A stretch of 64,000 nucleotides of DNA from Galdieria sulphuraria. Taxonomy: Eukaryota > Rhodophyta > Bangiophyceae > Galdieriales > Galdieriaceae. The notes beneath the pieces are model-generated. The model was not told where the DNA came from, searched no databases, and worked only from the letters and a program-made list of their open reading frames with translations. Each line of letters opens with the position of its first letter. Position 1 is the stretch's first letter. Where the stretch lies: the NCBI RefSeq assembly GCF_000341285.1, contig NW_005178442.1:87362-151361 (forward strand), read 5' to 3'. Both the position numbers and the translations under genes were made by a program. This document shows, piece after piece, positions 11,012 to 22,177 of the stretch.

Positions 11012-12167
11012 TAACTATTCAACGATTGTGGTCGAGTCAAATGACCATAAATATCATCTCGTCGATGTTTCCATTTGGGAATACGTTGTCGGATCAACTG
11101 CAAATATGCACTATCGATTGTACAACAACAATATTCATTCTCTTTCTTTCCCAACTGACCGATTATACTTCCCCAAGGATCGACTATCATACTATGGCCA
11201 TAACTACTTCTCTTGTTGTTATGCTTTCCAACTTGTGCAGCAGCTGCAATATATACCTATATCAAGTGAGTCCCTTTTCTCTCTACACACACAAAACTTG
11301 CCTCATTTTCTATAGCTCTTGCTCTCAAGAGAACTTCCCAGTGAGCTTCTCCGGTAGAAGGAAAGAACGCAGCAGGTACAAGAATAACGTCTGCACCATA
11401 GCCTGCTAAACAACTGTACAATTCTGGAAAACGAACATCATAACTTTTCCAAGTAAGTATTGTTGTGTGCACTCCACAGCGTCAACTTACCAAGTAGTTA
11501 GTCCCACATTACCAATGGGAGTATTATTCACAATCACCATTTCTTTTCCAGGTGCAGTTGTCTGAGACTCGGATATGCGACCATCTTGTATGTCTACATC
11601 GAATAAATGTAACTTGCGATAAACAGCAACCATGGAACCTTTAGAGTCCACTACTACATGGGTATTATATATGTGAGCATCATCGGGACCTTTCTCATGA
11701 AAACCTGCCAACGACAACCAAACTTGTTCTTTGACAGCCAATTCCCTGTAACGAGAAAACAAAGGTCCGTCCAAAGGTTGAGCTATGGAAAGTGCATCTT
11801 GGGTAGTTTCACCAATAAACTCAAAACATTCTGGTAGACTAATGAAACAAGCACCTTGCATAGCTGCTTCCTAACTTCCCACGGATAAATAACCACAAAG
11901 ACAAAAAAAAGGAGTTCAACTACCCACATGAATAAGACTTTGGCACTTTCTAAAGTTACTTTCAATGTCGTTGGTTGATAATAGTTGTACAACTGCCAAT
12001 TGAGGTGACTGAGTGTGAACAGACATAGTTATAGGTTTGCTAAGGACTGGTGATGACAAACAACGAGGACTTGAAAACAACAACGATATACAATGAAATG
12101 TCAATAAGAATCTTCTTCTCATTGAAAGAAAATGACTTGGAAATGTCTTATAATGGTTTATGTTCAA
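11011..12167 (-). CDS. NIT1-type nitrilase (deaminated glutathione amidase-like)
   Basis: Four exons (12167-11928, 11870-11491, 11443-11293, 11256-11011) give 338 residues from the longest start. The Glu-Lys-Cys triad is visible: LPECFEF, YRKLHLFD and CYDVRFPE, the catalytic Cys codon being split by an intron. AQVGKHNNKRSSYGHSM and VDPWGS complete the carbon-nitrogen hydrolase fold; RKLHLFDVDIQDG fits NIT1/NIT2, which repair deaminated glutathione or cleave omega-amides. The ATG at 12167 adds a basic, hydrophobic leader of 47 residues that could be a mitochondrial presequence; the ATG at 12026 (MSVHTQ) would give a cytosolic form. The third intron, placed as 36 nt, has alternative donors within a GTGTGT run. 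Confidence 0.85.
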
Positions 12168-13220
12168 AGATGGACAACCACTTTATGGAGGTTTCTAACT
12201 CATATTGTCAAAGTTATCCTACAAAGAGACAAGCATTCCTATTTCATATCCAGTCAGAAAAGAGGCAACGACATTGCTCAGTTTTGTCACTTGACTTTGC
12301 CAAGTGGAAGTGGTCCACAAACCATAAAGGAGTTGAAATCAAGTCTTCAAAACACTCCCAGCTGTATTAATATTTATCACGTTATACAAAATAATGCTGA
12401 CTTTGATGTGGAGTTGATAAGCAATTGGATATTGGAAAAGACTCCAGACAACTCAGAAAGTATCAAAACGTAAGCTATATATATGTAAAGAAAAGAAACC
12501 ATTATTGAAAAACCTTAGAGAACTTGTTAGTGTTCTGGAAGATTTGAAGCACATACAATATTTAAAAGAAAGAATAAGACAACGACAGACTACTTGTTTT
12601 GACCACAGCAACTCATCCCACGAAGAAGCACTTATCAAGGTGTGAATGAAATTCTATATCCTTTGAACAGTATAATCTTAGTCCATACTAGTTGTGGAAT
12701 TTATTGCTTGCTTCTACGTCACACGAATCTTTTAGTAAAAAGAGTGAAGAATGGACAAAACTTGGCTTTCAAGGAAAGGATCCTGCTACAGACTTTAGAG
12801 GAGGTGGACTTCTTTCTTTGCAGCAATTGGTGTATTTTGCAGAAACAAGAAGAGAATTGTTTTTACAAATGTTGAATGAAGCTAGTCAAAGGTTGGTGAC
12901 AAGTGAAACGGAGCTTTATTGTATTTCAATTTTCTGTCGTTAGTTATCCTTTTGCTTGTGTTGGTATTCGATGTACAGTTGCTATTGTACAACTACTCGA
13001 TGAAGACTATTTGGATACTCTTTTATATGGATGTTCAGAAGAGCAAGCCTTTATCATGATTCACGAAAGATATTGTGAGTTGTGGATTCGTTTTCATCGC
13101 AGTTGGAAGCACAAGAAATGGAGCGATATTATGTCATTTAAAACTGGTTTTGAAGAACAACTAAACAAAGCTAAACAATCTCTTCGAATGAATGGCTATA
13201 TTTCAGAAACGGATGAATAA
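12132..13220 (+). CDS. ELMO-domain protein (ELMOD-like Arf GAP)
   Basis: Four exons (12132-12469, 12519-12639, 12692-12891, 12944-13220) give 311 residues. The core WTKLGFQGKDPATDFRG, followed by GLLSLQQLVYF and SYPFACVGI, is the ELMO/CED-12 domain. ELMOD proteins act as GTPase-activating proteins for Arf-family GTPases in membrane traffic; the Arg in the conserved region used for GAP activity could not be assigned by eye. The third intron has a weak GTTGGT donor. The start codon lies inside the longest version of the divergent nitrilase gene (36-bp overlap of 5' ends). It converges on Rab11 with a 93-bp spacer. Confidence 0.82.
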
Positions 13221-13313
13221 AGAAGTGTATCTTTCCTAAAACTCTTTAGGAATGGATTGTGTGGACAAAGTTGCAATGGAACAGTCATAGGCAATGTGAT
13301 ATATATATATATA
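13221..13313 (+). terminator. Convergent 3' spacer between ELMO-domain and Rab11 genes
   Basis: Only 93 bp separate two convergent stop codons, ending in a (TA) run. Both transcripts must end here or overlap. No canonical AATAAA is seen; termination signals in this lineage are unknown to me. Confidence 0.3.
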
Positions 13314-14012
13314 TCAAGTACAACACTTTTTCTTTTTAGATGATTTTGCTGCACTAGGATCTCGAATAACCACCGTATTATCCTGTTTCAAAGCAAATGA
13401 TTGCGTAGATTCGTTAACGAGTGCCTTCTTCTTCATCAATCTATATATTTCTCGAATCAGTTGCGTAAATGCTTCTTCTACGTTGGTTGAGTCAAGTGCT
13501 GAAGTTTCTAAAAATAGCAAACCCTCTTCTTCAGCCAGTTTCTTTCCTTGCTCTATTTCTACTTGTCTCAAGTGTCTCAAGTCACACTTATTTCCGACCA
13601 ACATAACGACCATTTGATTATCTACATGTTCACGTAATTCCCTTAGCCATCTTGGAATGTTTTCCAAAGAAGCTCTTTGGGTAATATCATATACCAATAG
13701 TGCACCAAAGGCTCCTCTATAATAGGCCGCTGTAATGGCTTTGTATCTCTCTTGACCCGCTGTATCCCATATTTGTGCTTTGACAACTTTTCCATCTTCC
13801 AAATGTATAGTCTTAGTTGCAAACTCTACTCCAATCGTTGATTTGGAGTCTAGGTGAAACTCATTTCTAGTAAAACGCCATAACAAATTGGATTTACCTA
13901 CTCCAGAGTCACCCACCAAAACGACTACAATAAACTTAGCCAACTCACTCAATAACTAAATATACATACTTTTAAATAAATAGTCGTGTTCTTCTTCTTT
14001 CTCTGAAGTCAT
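13314..14012 (-). CDS. RAB11: Rab11-family small GTPase
   Basis: Two exons (14012-13970, 13924-13314), 217 residues. The short first exon restores the diagnostic [19 protein letters not shown] start; without it no ATG exists. All G boxes are intact: [47 protein letters not shown] and [16 protein letters not shown] are Rab11/RabA hallmarks, so a role in recycling-endosome or trans-Golgi traffic is likely. The C-terminus KKKKCCT provides two Cys for geranylgeranylation, with one trailing Thr. Confidence 0.95.
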
Positions 14013-14190
14013 TGAAACACCCAAAAATCACGAATCCAACAATTGTGTTGAACGGGCCAACTCATTTTGGTTGTTGTGCTTTGTTTAAAAAAAAAAAGGA
14101 ACCAGCTTATAAAAGTTTTTCGGATAAGAAAAGGAGGGTCCATGTTTGTTTCAATTCAATATATCTAAAAATGACTCCACGAGTCTTTCT

Positions 14191-15453
14191 TTATGGTTCC
14201 CTTTCTTCTTGCATAACTTCTTCCTCAAGGAGTCTTTCAAACTCTAATTCTGATGAACTCAATCGAGACCTCTTTCCTACTCGAACAACCATTTCATGCA
14301 AATAAAGTACCAAATCAGATAAGCCCAACTTTTCTTCTGCAGAAACGGGAAATATTGGAATATCATCCGACATCAACTGAACAAAGTTTTCACATATCTC
14401 AAGTAACTTTCGATTGTCTTGGATGAGGTCCATCTTATTCAATACAATAACAAAAGGGCGTTGCACTAGACTGGAATTATACATTTCCAATTCCCTTCTT
14501 AATATATGAAAAGTGGACGCAACATCTAAATCTTCGTATCCACTAATATCTATCACATAAAGTAATATGGAGGTGCGTTCAATATGTCTTAAAAAATCAT
14601 GTCCAAGTCCTCGATTTTGATAAGCGCCTTCTACTAAACCGGGAATATCTGCACAAGTAAAGGTATCATTATTACCTTGTACTACACCAAGATAAGGACG
14701 TAACGTGGTAAAAGGATAAGGAGCTACCTTGGGCTTTGCTCGAGATATGGCGCGTAAAAGAGAACTCTTTCCAGCATTTGGAAAACCAACTAAACCAACA
14801 TCTGCAATGGACTTCAACTCCAACTCAAGCAAACGAGTCTGACCCGCAAAGCCTTCTTCAAAAAAGTCTATTGGCTTCTTCCTCGAATGATGAAAAGAAT
14901 GATTGCCTCTTCCACCTTTCCCACCGGCAGCTACTAATATTCGTTCGCCATCCTGATTCAAATCCCCCAATACAGCTATACCGCTTCTAGTAAAATAAAG
15001 AGAATCATCATCCTTATCTTCTTCCAATAATACATTCTCTTCCTGTTGGAAAATGGCTTTCACTAGAGTTCCACAAGGAACAGGAATGACGCAATCCTCT
15101 CCACGAGCTCCATCAGTACAAAAACGTCCTCCAGATCCCCCCAACTCACCACGAAACCTCTTCTGAGAACTTGGAAGACTTTTGCAATCCATTCGACACT
15201 CTACATAAACATTGCCACCTCTTCCTCCACTTCCACCATCAGGAGCACCACACTCATGATCACGATCTCTAGTAAAACTCGATAGCCCTGGACCTCCGTT
15301 ACCTCCAGAAACTACAACACGAACACGGTCAACAAACCTTGAACTTAAACAACGCTTAGGATTGAAAGAACAAGGGCTCTTTGTAATATTCCAAATTAAC
15401 GGTTGTATACAACGTCGATAGAACAAAACCGTTTGCAATAATGCTGGTTTCAT
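14191..15453 (-). CDS. Obg-family GTPase (mitochondrial MTG2/GTPBP5 type)
   Basis: Single exon, 420 residues, ATG at 15453. An Arg-rich N-terminus (about 38 residues) looks like an organelle presequence. The glycine-rich Obg fold follows (VVVSGGNGGPGLSSF, GGKGGRGNHSF), then the GTPase domain: GFPNAGKSSLL, TTLRPYLGVV, DIPGLVEGAY, LNKMDL and the Ser-Ala-Glu motif. Obg proteins assist late assembly of the large ribosomal subunit; the presequence suggests mitochondria, though plastid targeting is not excluded. The C-terminus is acidic and short. Confidence 0.93.
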   Translation of the reverse strand: MKPALLQTVLFYRRCIQPLIWNITKSPCSFNPKRCLSSRFVDRVRVVVSGGNGGPGLSSFTRDRDHECGAPDGGSGGRGGNVYVECRMDCKSLPSSQKRFRGELGGSGGRFCTDGARGEDCVIPVPCGTLVKAIFQQEENVLLEEDKDDDSLYFTRSGIAVLGDLNQDGERILVAAGGKGGRGNHSFHHSRKKPIDFFEEGFAGQTRLLELELKSIADVGLVGFPNAGKSSLLRAISRAKPKVAPYPFTTLRPYLGVVQGNNDTFTCADIPGLVEGAYQNRGLGHDFLRHIERTSILLYVIDISGYEDLDVASTFHILRRELEMYNSSLVQRPFVIVLNKMDLIQDNRKLLEICENFVQLMSDDIPIFPVSAEEKLGLSDLVLYLHEMVVRVGKRSRLSSSELEFERLLEEEVMQEEREP

Positions 15454-15949
15454 ATCTTTATAGCAACGTTATCTGTTATGCTTCTTATCAACTCTCTCCT
15501 CCTCCTCTTCCTCCTCCTCCTCCTCCTCGGAGTATCTGCATCTCATCCATGATGTATTTCTTCCAAATACCATTGAAAAAGTTCACAGATTCCTCAAACA
15601 GAACAAGTATTGTGTGTTGCTTCTCTTTCTCTCTACAACCATAGCTTTGTCAAATTTTTCAGATGAGATATTGTCATCTCAAATACCTTTCATTCTTTGA
15701 ATAAACAAAGGTTTTTTGGAGTCCGTACTGTGACCAGTTAGTTTCACTCAAGACAGATACAAACATAATGAAATCATATACAAAATCGTTTATTTACAGG
15801 TCAAAAATAGAGAAACATTTAGAACATTTCAGACGTAACTCAACTAGATTTTCAATGAATGAACAATATTATCATCGATTCAGTCGTTGCAGGTGGTATT
15901 GCAACCAAAGTATTTCAAGAGTTCCAAAATATATGAATTGATCTAAAAA
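15454..15949 (+). other. Intergenic interval with (CTC)n tract
   Basis: About 500 bp upstream of Obg and downstream of the YqgF gene. It has a pyrimidine-rich trinucleotide tract at about 15496-15528 (GAG repeats on the minus strand, so possibly in the Obg leader) and otherwise AT-rich sequence. No gene is supported. Confidence 0.6.
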
Positions 15950-16552
15950 CTACGGAAAACGATCTAGCACAGTTTGCAGCAAAAACGCCGCTGAATATTT
16001 GTCCACTTCTTTCTTCATTTCATCTTTAGTTGGATCTCGCAGGTCTCTCAAGTTCTGCCTTGTTCGTAAAACAACTCGTTTCGCCATCTGTGTAGAAAAT
16101 CTTTCATCCCAAAATAAACAACTGTGCACCTTTGTATCTAAGAAAACACCTTGTTGTTGCAACCCTCGGACGAACAAAGCAACGTTGCGACACTTAAATG
16201 AAATTAAAATTTAACGCAAATAAAAGAATTTTGCTCACGTTTTCACCCTCACCACCTTGCAAAGTCAAGGGATAACCAAACACACAAACATCAACACCAT
16301 TAGCGATCAGAATGTCGTGTACCACTCTGGCATCTTCTAGAGGATTTCTACGCTTAAACCAAGACAAGGGGAAAGCCATCTTAGTCCTTATCGTTGTCTA
16401 AGACAAGCAAGCACAAAAAAAAGTACATACCCGTGTTGTGCGATAGCTAAACCTACACAAGAAGACCCTACATCTACGCCTAAAAACGTTTGAGATACAA
16501 GTGTACTTGTAAGTAGTTTTTTAATTTGGGATGGACCCAAAAACTCTGGCAT
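15950..16552 (-). CDS. YqgF/RuvX-family nuclease
   Basis: Three exons (16552-16431, 16386-16239, 16192-15950), 170 residues. The RNase H-like core begins GVDVGSSCVGLAIAQ, continues with DARVVHDILIANGVD and the VCVFGYPLTLQGGEG block, then a WDERFST strand and DKYSAAFLLQTVL with the conserved Asp and Ala. YqgF proteins process 16S-type rRNA 5' ends (formerly called Holliday-junction resolvases), so an organelle role is likely. The first intron needs an AAG acceptor (16387), because the nearer TAG would create a stop; this border deserves checking. Confidence 0.82.
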
Positions 16553-16925
16553 AAATAAAATTTTGTTCAATCTCAACTTGATAAAAAATGGAAAGATTCG
16601 ATATTATTTGAGGTTTTAAATAATATAGTCTAATAATGTTTAACAAATTTTTTCTACACCAATTCAAGCTGCTAAGTGAGAAAGATTCTAAATTGAAAAT
16701 TTACACAGCGTAACTCTGAAAAAGCCAAGGCAAATTTGTTGAAAACATCATTAAATTCTTGAATTTATTATTATTTTTTTTAGTGCTATGCTAAAAATTA
16801 AAAAATTTAAAATAAATTTTTTTGTTAAACATTACATTTCTACTATTTTTTTGTTATTTTGTAAAAGATAATAATTTGCTGTTAAAATTGGTTCATGCGA
16901 GAAGGGCCGGCCTTTTTCTTTCACG
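16553..16925 (+). promoter_or_regulatory. AT-rich divergent promoter region
   Basis: About 370 bp between the divergent YqgF and PAM16 starts. It is far more AT-rich than its surroundings, with A/T homopolymer runs around 16760-16870. No coding potential is visible. It most likely holds both promoters; individual elements cannot be named. Confidence 0.45.
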
Positions 16926-17276
16926 ATGCCTGTTCCTAAGTTCATTGCGCAGCTTCTCATTGTAGGTGGCACTTATTTGTTTCGTGCTTTTCTGGAAGCC
17001 TACAAACAGGCACTCTACAATGCTCACGTAAGAGGCACAGCGGCGGGTGCTGCAGGTCAAGTTTTTCGCGAGGAAGGAAAAATGTCAGTGGAAGAAGCTT
17101 GTAATATTTTAGGAGTGTCCAGAAGTGATTCAAGGGAAAATATATTAAAGAGGTACGAGTTTTTACAAACTGTGAATGATCCATCACGTGGAGGAAGCCC
17201 GTACCTACAGAGCAAAATACGAGGTGCAAAGGAAATACTTGAAGAGGAGTTGAAGAAGAGGGACAAATCTGTATAG
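16926..17276 (+). CDS. PAM16: PAM16/TIM16 (Magmas), presequence translocase motor
   Basis: Single exon, 116 residues. The N-terminus MPVPKFIAQLLIVGGTYL is a hydrophobic membrane-associating segment, followed by AYKQAL and the degenerate J domain: MSVEEACNILGVS, YEFLQTVNDPSRGGSPYLQ, SKIRGAKEILEEEL. As in all PAM16 proteins the HPD motif is missing; PAM16 binds PAM18 and restrains mtHsp70 stimulation at the mitochondrial TIM23 import channel. Length fits the family (about 110-150). Confidence 0.95.
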   Translation: MPVPKFIAQLLIVGGTYLFRAFLEAYKQALYNAHVRGTAAGAAGQVFREEGKMSVEEACNILGVSRSDSRENILKRYEFLQTVNDPSRGGSPYLQSKIRGAKEILEEELKKRDKSV

Positions 17277-18176
17277 TTTGGTTTTGTGAAAGAGTTACAG
17301 TGAAGAAAGCTTGTCTTTACTATTTAAGGCAAGCCCTACCAAAAATGACACACTTTGGTATGATTTTAGTATTACAGAGACAAAAGTTTTGAAAACGCAA
17401 ATTTTGGGTATCTAAGACCAGTTAGAACTTGCTTATTGAAATTTTTTCTTATTCGGACTGTAAAATGTACTCAAATGTAGTGTTTAAAAATGAAATAATG
17501 GGATACACGTTTTCAGTGTATGTATACATATATAAATGTAGCTCAGTAGTATCCTTATTTAATGTATTTATCAGCGATTGCTTTCCAGAAATCAAACATT
17601 ACCGAGAAGAAAAATGCTAGTTGATGCTTTGCATGAGATGGATCGCTTTTGAAAGCAGCCAGCCCGCCATCTATTGAAACGCAAGTGTGAAAGGGGGAAA
17701 GGACAACACGTTGCCATTTTTCCCTCGAAATGGCAAAATTTGACACGGAATTTTGACTGTCCCACCCAAGGCGCGCAATTCTTGTTTTAACTTTGGCAGA
17801 GGGTGACACAACAGGTTGTTTCTAGTTACATTTGACTAGCCTAGATACTGCTTGTATAAAAGTCGCTGAGTCTCTAAACAGCGACAAGTTTACATAGAAA
17901 GTATTTTTCGATCTCAATAGCGTCGGTTTTCGTTTCTCATCGAGAGCCGGACGACGGTCGTTTCAGTCGTTTCTGTCCATTGCCGATCGCACTGGTTGCA
18001 TATCTCTTTTGAAAGAAATACGTTATTACTTCAGCGTTTCTGAAATCAAGCAACATCTTTTTGAAAAACCGCGTTGTTACTGTGACACTATTTTTTCTCG
18101 TTCCCCCTTGACAGAGAAAAAGCTGGATAAGAGAAGTTGGACCAAAGTAGAAAAGCAGCATTTAGCAGATTCTCTT
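17277..18176 (+). promoter_or_regulatory. Intergenic and leader region with TATA-like box
   Basis: No gene is supported here. TATAAA occurs at 17855-17860, followed by a frame open from 17898 into the zinc-finger gene but with no ATG before 18177. A transcript starting near 17885 would have a leader of about 290 nt. The 84-codon minus frame at 17555-17809 looks like chance. Confidence 0.4.
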
Positions 18177-20000
18177 ATGCAGAGACTTGATAGCAGTTCT
18201 TTAGATAGTTCACAAGGCATAGGTGTCGGTTGTAATCGACTACAAAAGACAAAAGAAGAGCATAGCAACCAACCTGATCTATCTCGTCGCTTGGAAGAGT
18301 TATGGGAAGAACAAATGGAATCGTATTCTGAGACTAAACCTACCTGCCCGAGTTTGAACTTGTCAGCTGCACAACCTGAGATCAATATGAATAGTTTTTC
18401 GAAGCGAGTAGTACAAGAATGGAAGGATGAGTACGTCGGGCCCAAGTACTATTCTATCTCACCTGTTTCATCGCATGAGAATTCCGTAATATCTGAAGAC
18501 AGTATAGATCAAACGGAACTAAAGAGCTTGGATAGTTGTGCCGTTGGTTCTCAGGCGAGTTTAGAACTTTGCCAAGAGGCGCTAAAGAATGATGAGTTTT
18601 TTCGGTTGATGGCGCCTAGTGAAAGAATGTTTCGTCGTGCTGTGTTAAATTATCGTACTCAACGCAGACATTCCTTGGAAGATGCTATAAAAAGCAATGG
18701 CTTTATTCCATTGTTACCGAAACAAGAAAAACAGTGGATGCAATCAGAAGATAATTTCCAAGTTTCTTATTCACGACCTTTATTGGAGATACCATTTTGG
18801 AGCAATCGTTGTCGTCGTGCTGTTTCACTTACTTTGAGCCATAACGATTTGTTGGAAGACTTGGAATGTATATGTTCTACTAGTCAAGGAGGAGGAAGTT
18901 TTGTTGATTTGGAAGCGAGTTCGGAATGCGTTTCTATGGATAAATGTAATATTCGTCGTCACCCTCGCCATTTAGATGGCTCATCAGGTGGTTTTTATTC
19001 TCGTGAAGACAACAGAGTGAATAAGGAAGATTGCACTAGTCATGTGGGAAATTCTCGCTATCATGAAGATCGTTTGTCTTTTAAGAAGCGTTTCCGTGAA
19101 ATGTTTCGTGCTTCAAAGCATCGTGGTTTTATTTGTTGTGTATATTGTGGAGCAGAATGTTGGGCTCCTAATGGTAATTATTTCAAAGTTGTAAAATGTT
19201 ATCTGACATTTTGAATAGGTCGATATCACTTCAATTCTTGTAAGGTTTACAACGGCAGAATAAGAGATGAAACTGTTGGAAGAGATATGACCAACACTTT
19301 GTCACATGTGAATTCGACTACTCATCATTCGGATACTTCTCGTTGTGATTCTCAGCAAGCGAGTCTGAAAAAAAGTCGCTTCCGTCATTGGAGTGAAGCT
19401 GCTCGTGTAGAAGGATTCAAAAAGACTTTAGATCGTCCAGGGTATGTGGTATGTTTAAAATGCGGAGAACATGTGTGGGCACCCAACTCTCGTCGCCATG
19501 CTTCTATGTGTTTTTTAACAAATGAAACACAACCTGTACTAAAGCGTTCAAGAAGAAGATGTTCGGATAAGCAGGATTGTGTAACAAATACAGAAACTTG
19601 TTCAGTGTTGTGCGATTCTCAAGGACTGACCTATTCTCATTTGTCCCTTTCGAATGTCGAGAAGAATGAAGAATGCTGCCATCATGGAGACTCGGAATCA
19701 TCGCTTTCTAAAAATCAGGAAACGGATGACTTTTGTACGGAACACGTTTCTGAAAAGTGCTCAGGAGAAAATTCTCAAATATCGAATGAGGCTGAATGGA
19801 ATGGCTATTTAGGTGGTTTTGATGAATCGAAAGAAAGAATGAGTCAAATCCCTTTTGACTCGAATCATCACAAAAATGAATCCATAGCGTCCAACTTTCG
19901 TCGTTCTACTACCAGAAAAGGATGGTTAGAATGTCGTCATTGTGAAGGTTTGGTTTGGCCACCCAATGCCTTTCGCCATATTCGTAATTGTGAAAAATAA
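18177..20000 (+). CDS. Three-finger C2HC (W-x-P-N) zinc-finger protein
   Basis: Two exons (18177-19173, 19219-20000), 592 residues; the intron splits the first finger. Three fingers share C-x2-C-x4-W-x-P-N-x3-H-x4-C: CVYCGAECWAPNGRYHFNSC, CLKCGEHVWAPNSRRHASMC and, at the very C-terminus, CRHCEGLVWPPNAFRHIRNC. Each is preceded by a basic/aromatic stretch (KRFREMF..., SRFRHWSEAARVEGF). The first 310 residues are acidic, Ser-rich and mostly disordered. The spacing fits a compact C2HC knuckle and suggests nucleic-acid or protein binding, but I know no named family with this W-x-P-N core. A relative lies at 22178-23387. Confidence 0.72.
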
Positions 20001-20173
20001 ATGACTTTTACTTAGTTTTTAATAACTCCTATTGTTGTAGTGAATGGCTACAAAGATAAATGTATTGTGCTTGGTACAACAAAGAAAACTGTGAAACAAT
20101 AACTTAGCTTCTACAATATGACTTTGTATTGTTGCAATCCGTTGATCCACATTTGATATGAAAATAGCAATTG

Positions 20174-21552
20174 TCAATAGCCAGCATTCCGCTCGGTGGC
20201 TCTTTGTAAAATGTCTCTTGCATTGTTCATTTTCTCTCGTAAAATTCTCAAAAAATCTTCCAAATTGTCCTTATTCAAAAATTCAGACTAAGGAAAACTT
20301 CAAAGACATTTTATGACTTACATGAGTTCCAGCTGAAGGAATAGAAGATGCATCTTTCCCCATTGCACTGTCTCTCAAACCATCATATGGATGGTCTAGT
20401 GATGGATTCTCAAGAGAAGGAGCATATTGTTCTTCAAAGTATTCGTCACCAACGAATGATCTGTCTGCTGCAAAAGGTTGCTCTTCATAAGAGTGAAAAG
20501 ATTCTTCCATCTCCTCTTCACAAACATATGGCTGTTCTTCCGACTTGGGATGCTTCGAGGCTTGTTGCTTTCGCATTTGAGAAACCAAATGATCAATCTG
20601 CAACTCCATTCTATCCATTTGGAGTTCTACTCTTCCTAAACGATCGCTTAAACGATGAATATCCTTGAAAATCATGTAAAGACAGAGATAAAATGAATCA
20701 AGCACTTTTACTCACCTGCTCAATAGGAGCCAACATCTTTCCTAATAAATTCTCAAATCTTGTTTCAGTCATCATGCAGGTCTCTGGTGGTGAACTAAAG
20801 GTTACCGAACTTGCAAAGGAAGTGGATGTTTGAGGAACCTCCAATGGAACATGAGGCTTTGGTTCTTCATCTATACTATGCACTTCGCTGGAAGAAAGAC
20901 TAGCTAAATTTCGATAGAATACTTGAGTATAGTTTGTGATAGGAGATTGACGTCCAGTTGCTTTAAGATGGAAAGGATACGTTGTAGATGAGGAAAATGA
21001 TTGGATGGTTTGGGAACGAGGTTCGAATATGTCTCTCTTAGAAGAAAACCTTTGACTATGTTCGAAATTGTCATCGCGCAACAAATCATATTCTTCCATA
21101 TAGTCGATTACTTGTAATATAAACAGGCATTTCTCTTCATCGGTTGCCTTGTTCAAGAAAAAGTCCTCATCAAAAGGTGGCTGCAAACTTGCCACTCATT
21201 AGTATAGAAATGAAATATTCAAATCTGTCTTACCCAAAGTGGCAACGAAAAATGATCCAAAGCCTTCGCAATAAACGATATGTGGTAGAAAAATGTTGAT
21301 CAGAAATAGACTGCTTCTCCATTCCATCCATCACATATGCAGGAAACTTTCCAGCTATCCAACGTAATAATTTCAGAAAGAAGGAAGGTTTCACTCGTTC
21401 CTTTCTTTTACAACCAGTCAGAAAAAAAACTGAAACTATGATTTTCTCACTTACAGCTTAAGTTGCGACCATTCTGGATATTTGTAATGTTTCAGTTTTT
21501 GTTGCAACTTTGAGAACAACGTTGCATTCATAGAAGGTTGGATTGGAGCCAT
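20174..21552 (-). CDS. CEP44-like coiled-coil protein
   Basis: Five exons (21552-21455, 21404-21234, 21187-20716, 20663-20322, 20287-20174), 398 residues. The N-terminal domain follows the CEP44 plan: KLQQKLKHYKYPEW, a Phe/Leu block RWIAGKFPAYVMDG, a YRLLRRLWIIF helix, then PPFDEDFFLNKATDEEK and a hydrophobic ILQVIDYMEE helix. A Ser/Pro-rich linker leads to a coiled coil (RLSDRLGRVELQMDRMEL), also as in CEP44. Animal CEP44 binds microtubules at centrioles, which red algae lack. Similarity is from remembered family pattern; a lineage-specific coiled-coil protein is the alternative. Confidence 0.45.
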
Positions 21553-22177
21553 TTGTTTTCTAAGTTAAACAACTTCGCCCTTACTTTTCAAAAGCAACAA
21601 GAGTCTTATGATAAGGCCAGTCCAACCTTCAAGAAGAAAGAATCGGACACGTTATTTCAAATTTGATTTCCTCAAGACAACGCAAGGCGGGCTGTCTAAG
21701 ACTGATTTGATTTGGTGGAAAACATTCCAACTCTTTAGAATATCGTTGAGAGAGAGAGAGAGAGAGAAAGTGATCCTACTAAAAGACAAGAAACTTGGGT
21801 CCATTGTGAAACGCATAAGTGATATCCCTTTCCTTGACATTCCAATAACCCACTTTTAAACAAGAAGATGAGCTGAAACGTAGACTTTTCATATATTTCC
21901 AATATTTCCTTACAATCAAAAAGAGCCTTTCCAACCATAAAAGGCTTCACAAGGAAAACTGAGAGACTAAGATGGTCCAAGGTATTCGTCCAAGTGATAA
22001 TCCCAGAATAGATAAAAACTGCTTCTTTATATATATATATATAAAAAATAAACAAGGAAAGTTTACCTATCTCTTCAACCATTCAAGTGTTGTCCTTCAA
22101 AAGCTATCTATTGAGCCATCCTAGGCAATTAGGACACATTTCTTGTCTTTCTTGTCCTACTTTCTTCTCTTTACAAT
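21553..22177 (+). promoter_or_regulatory. Divergent intergenic region with (GA)n and (TA)n tracts
   Basis: About 625 bp between divergent starts. It has a (GA) microsatellite at about 21747-21768 and a (TA) tract at about 22029-22043. Short frames on both strands read only through these repeats. No gene is supported. Confidence 0.5.

Noticed and set aside
15441-15644. Plus frame with a poly-proline run
   Set aside because: It is a reading of the (CTC)n tract and overlaps the Obg start on the other strand.
17555-17809. 84-codon minus frame
   Set aside because: No recognisable domain, lies in the promoter-like region of the zinc-finger gene.
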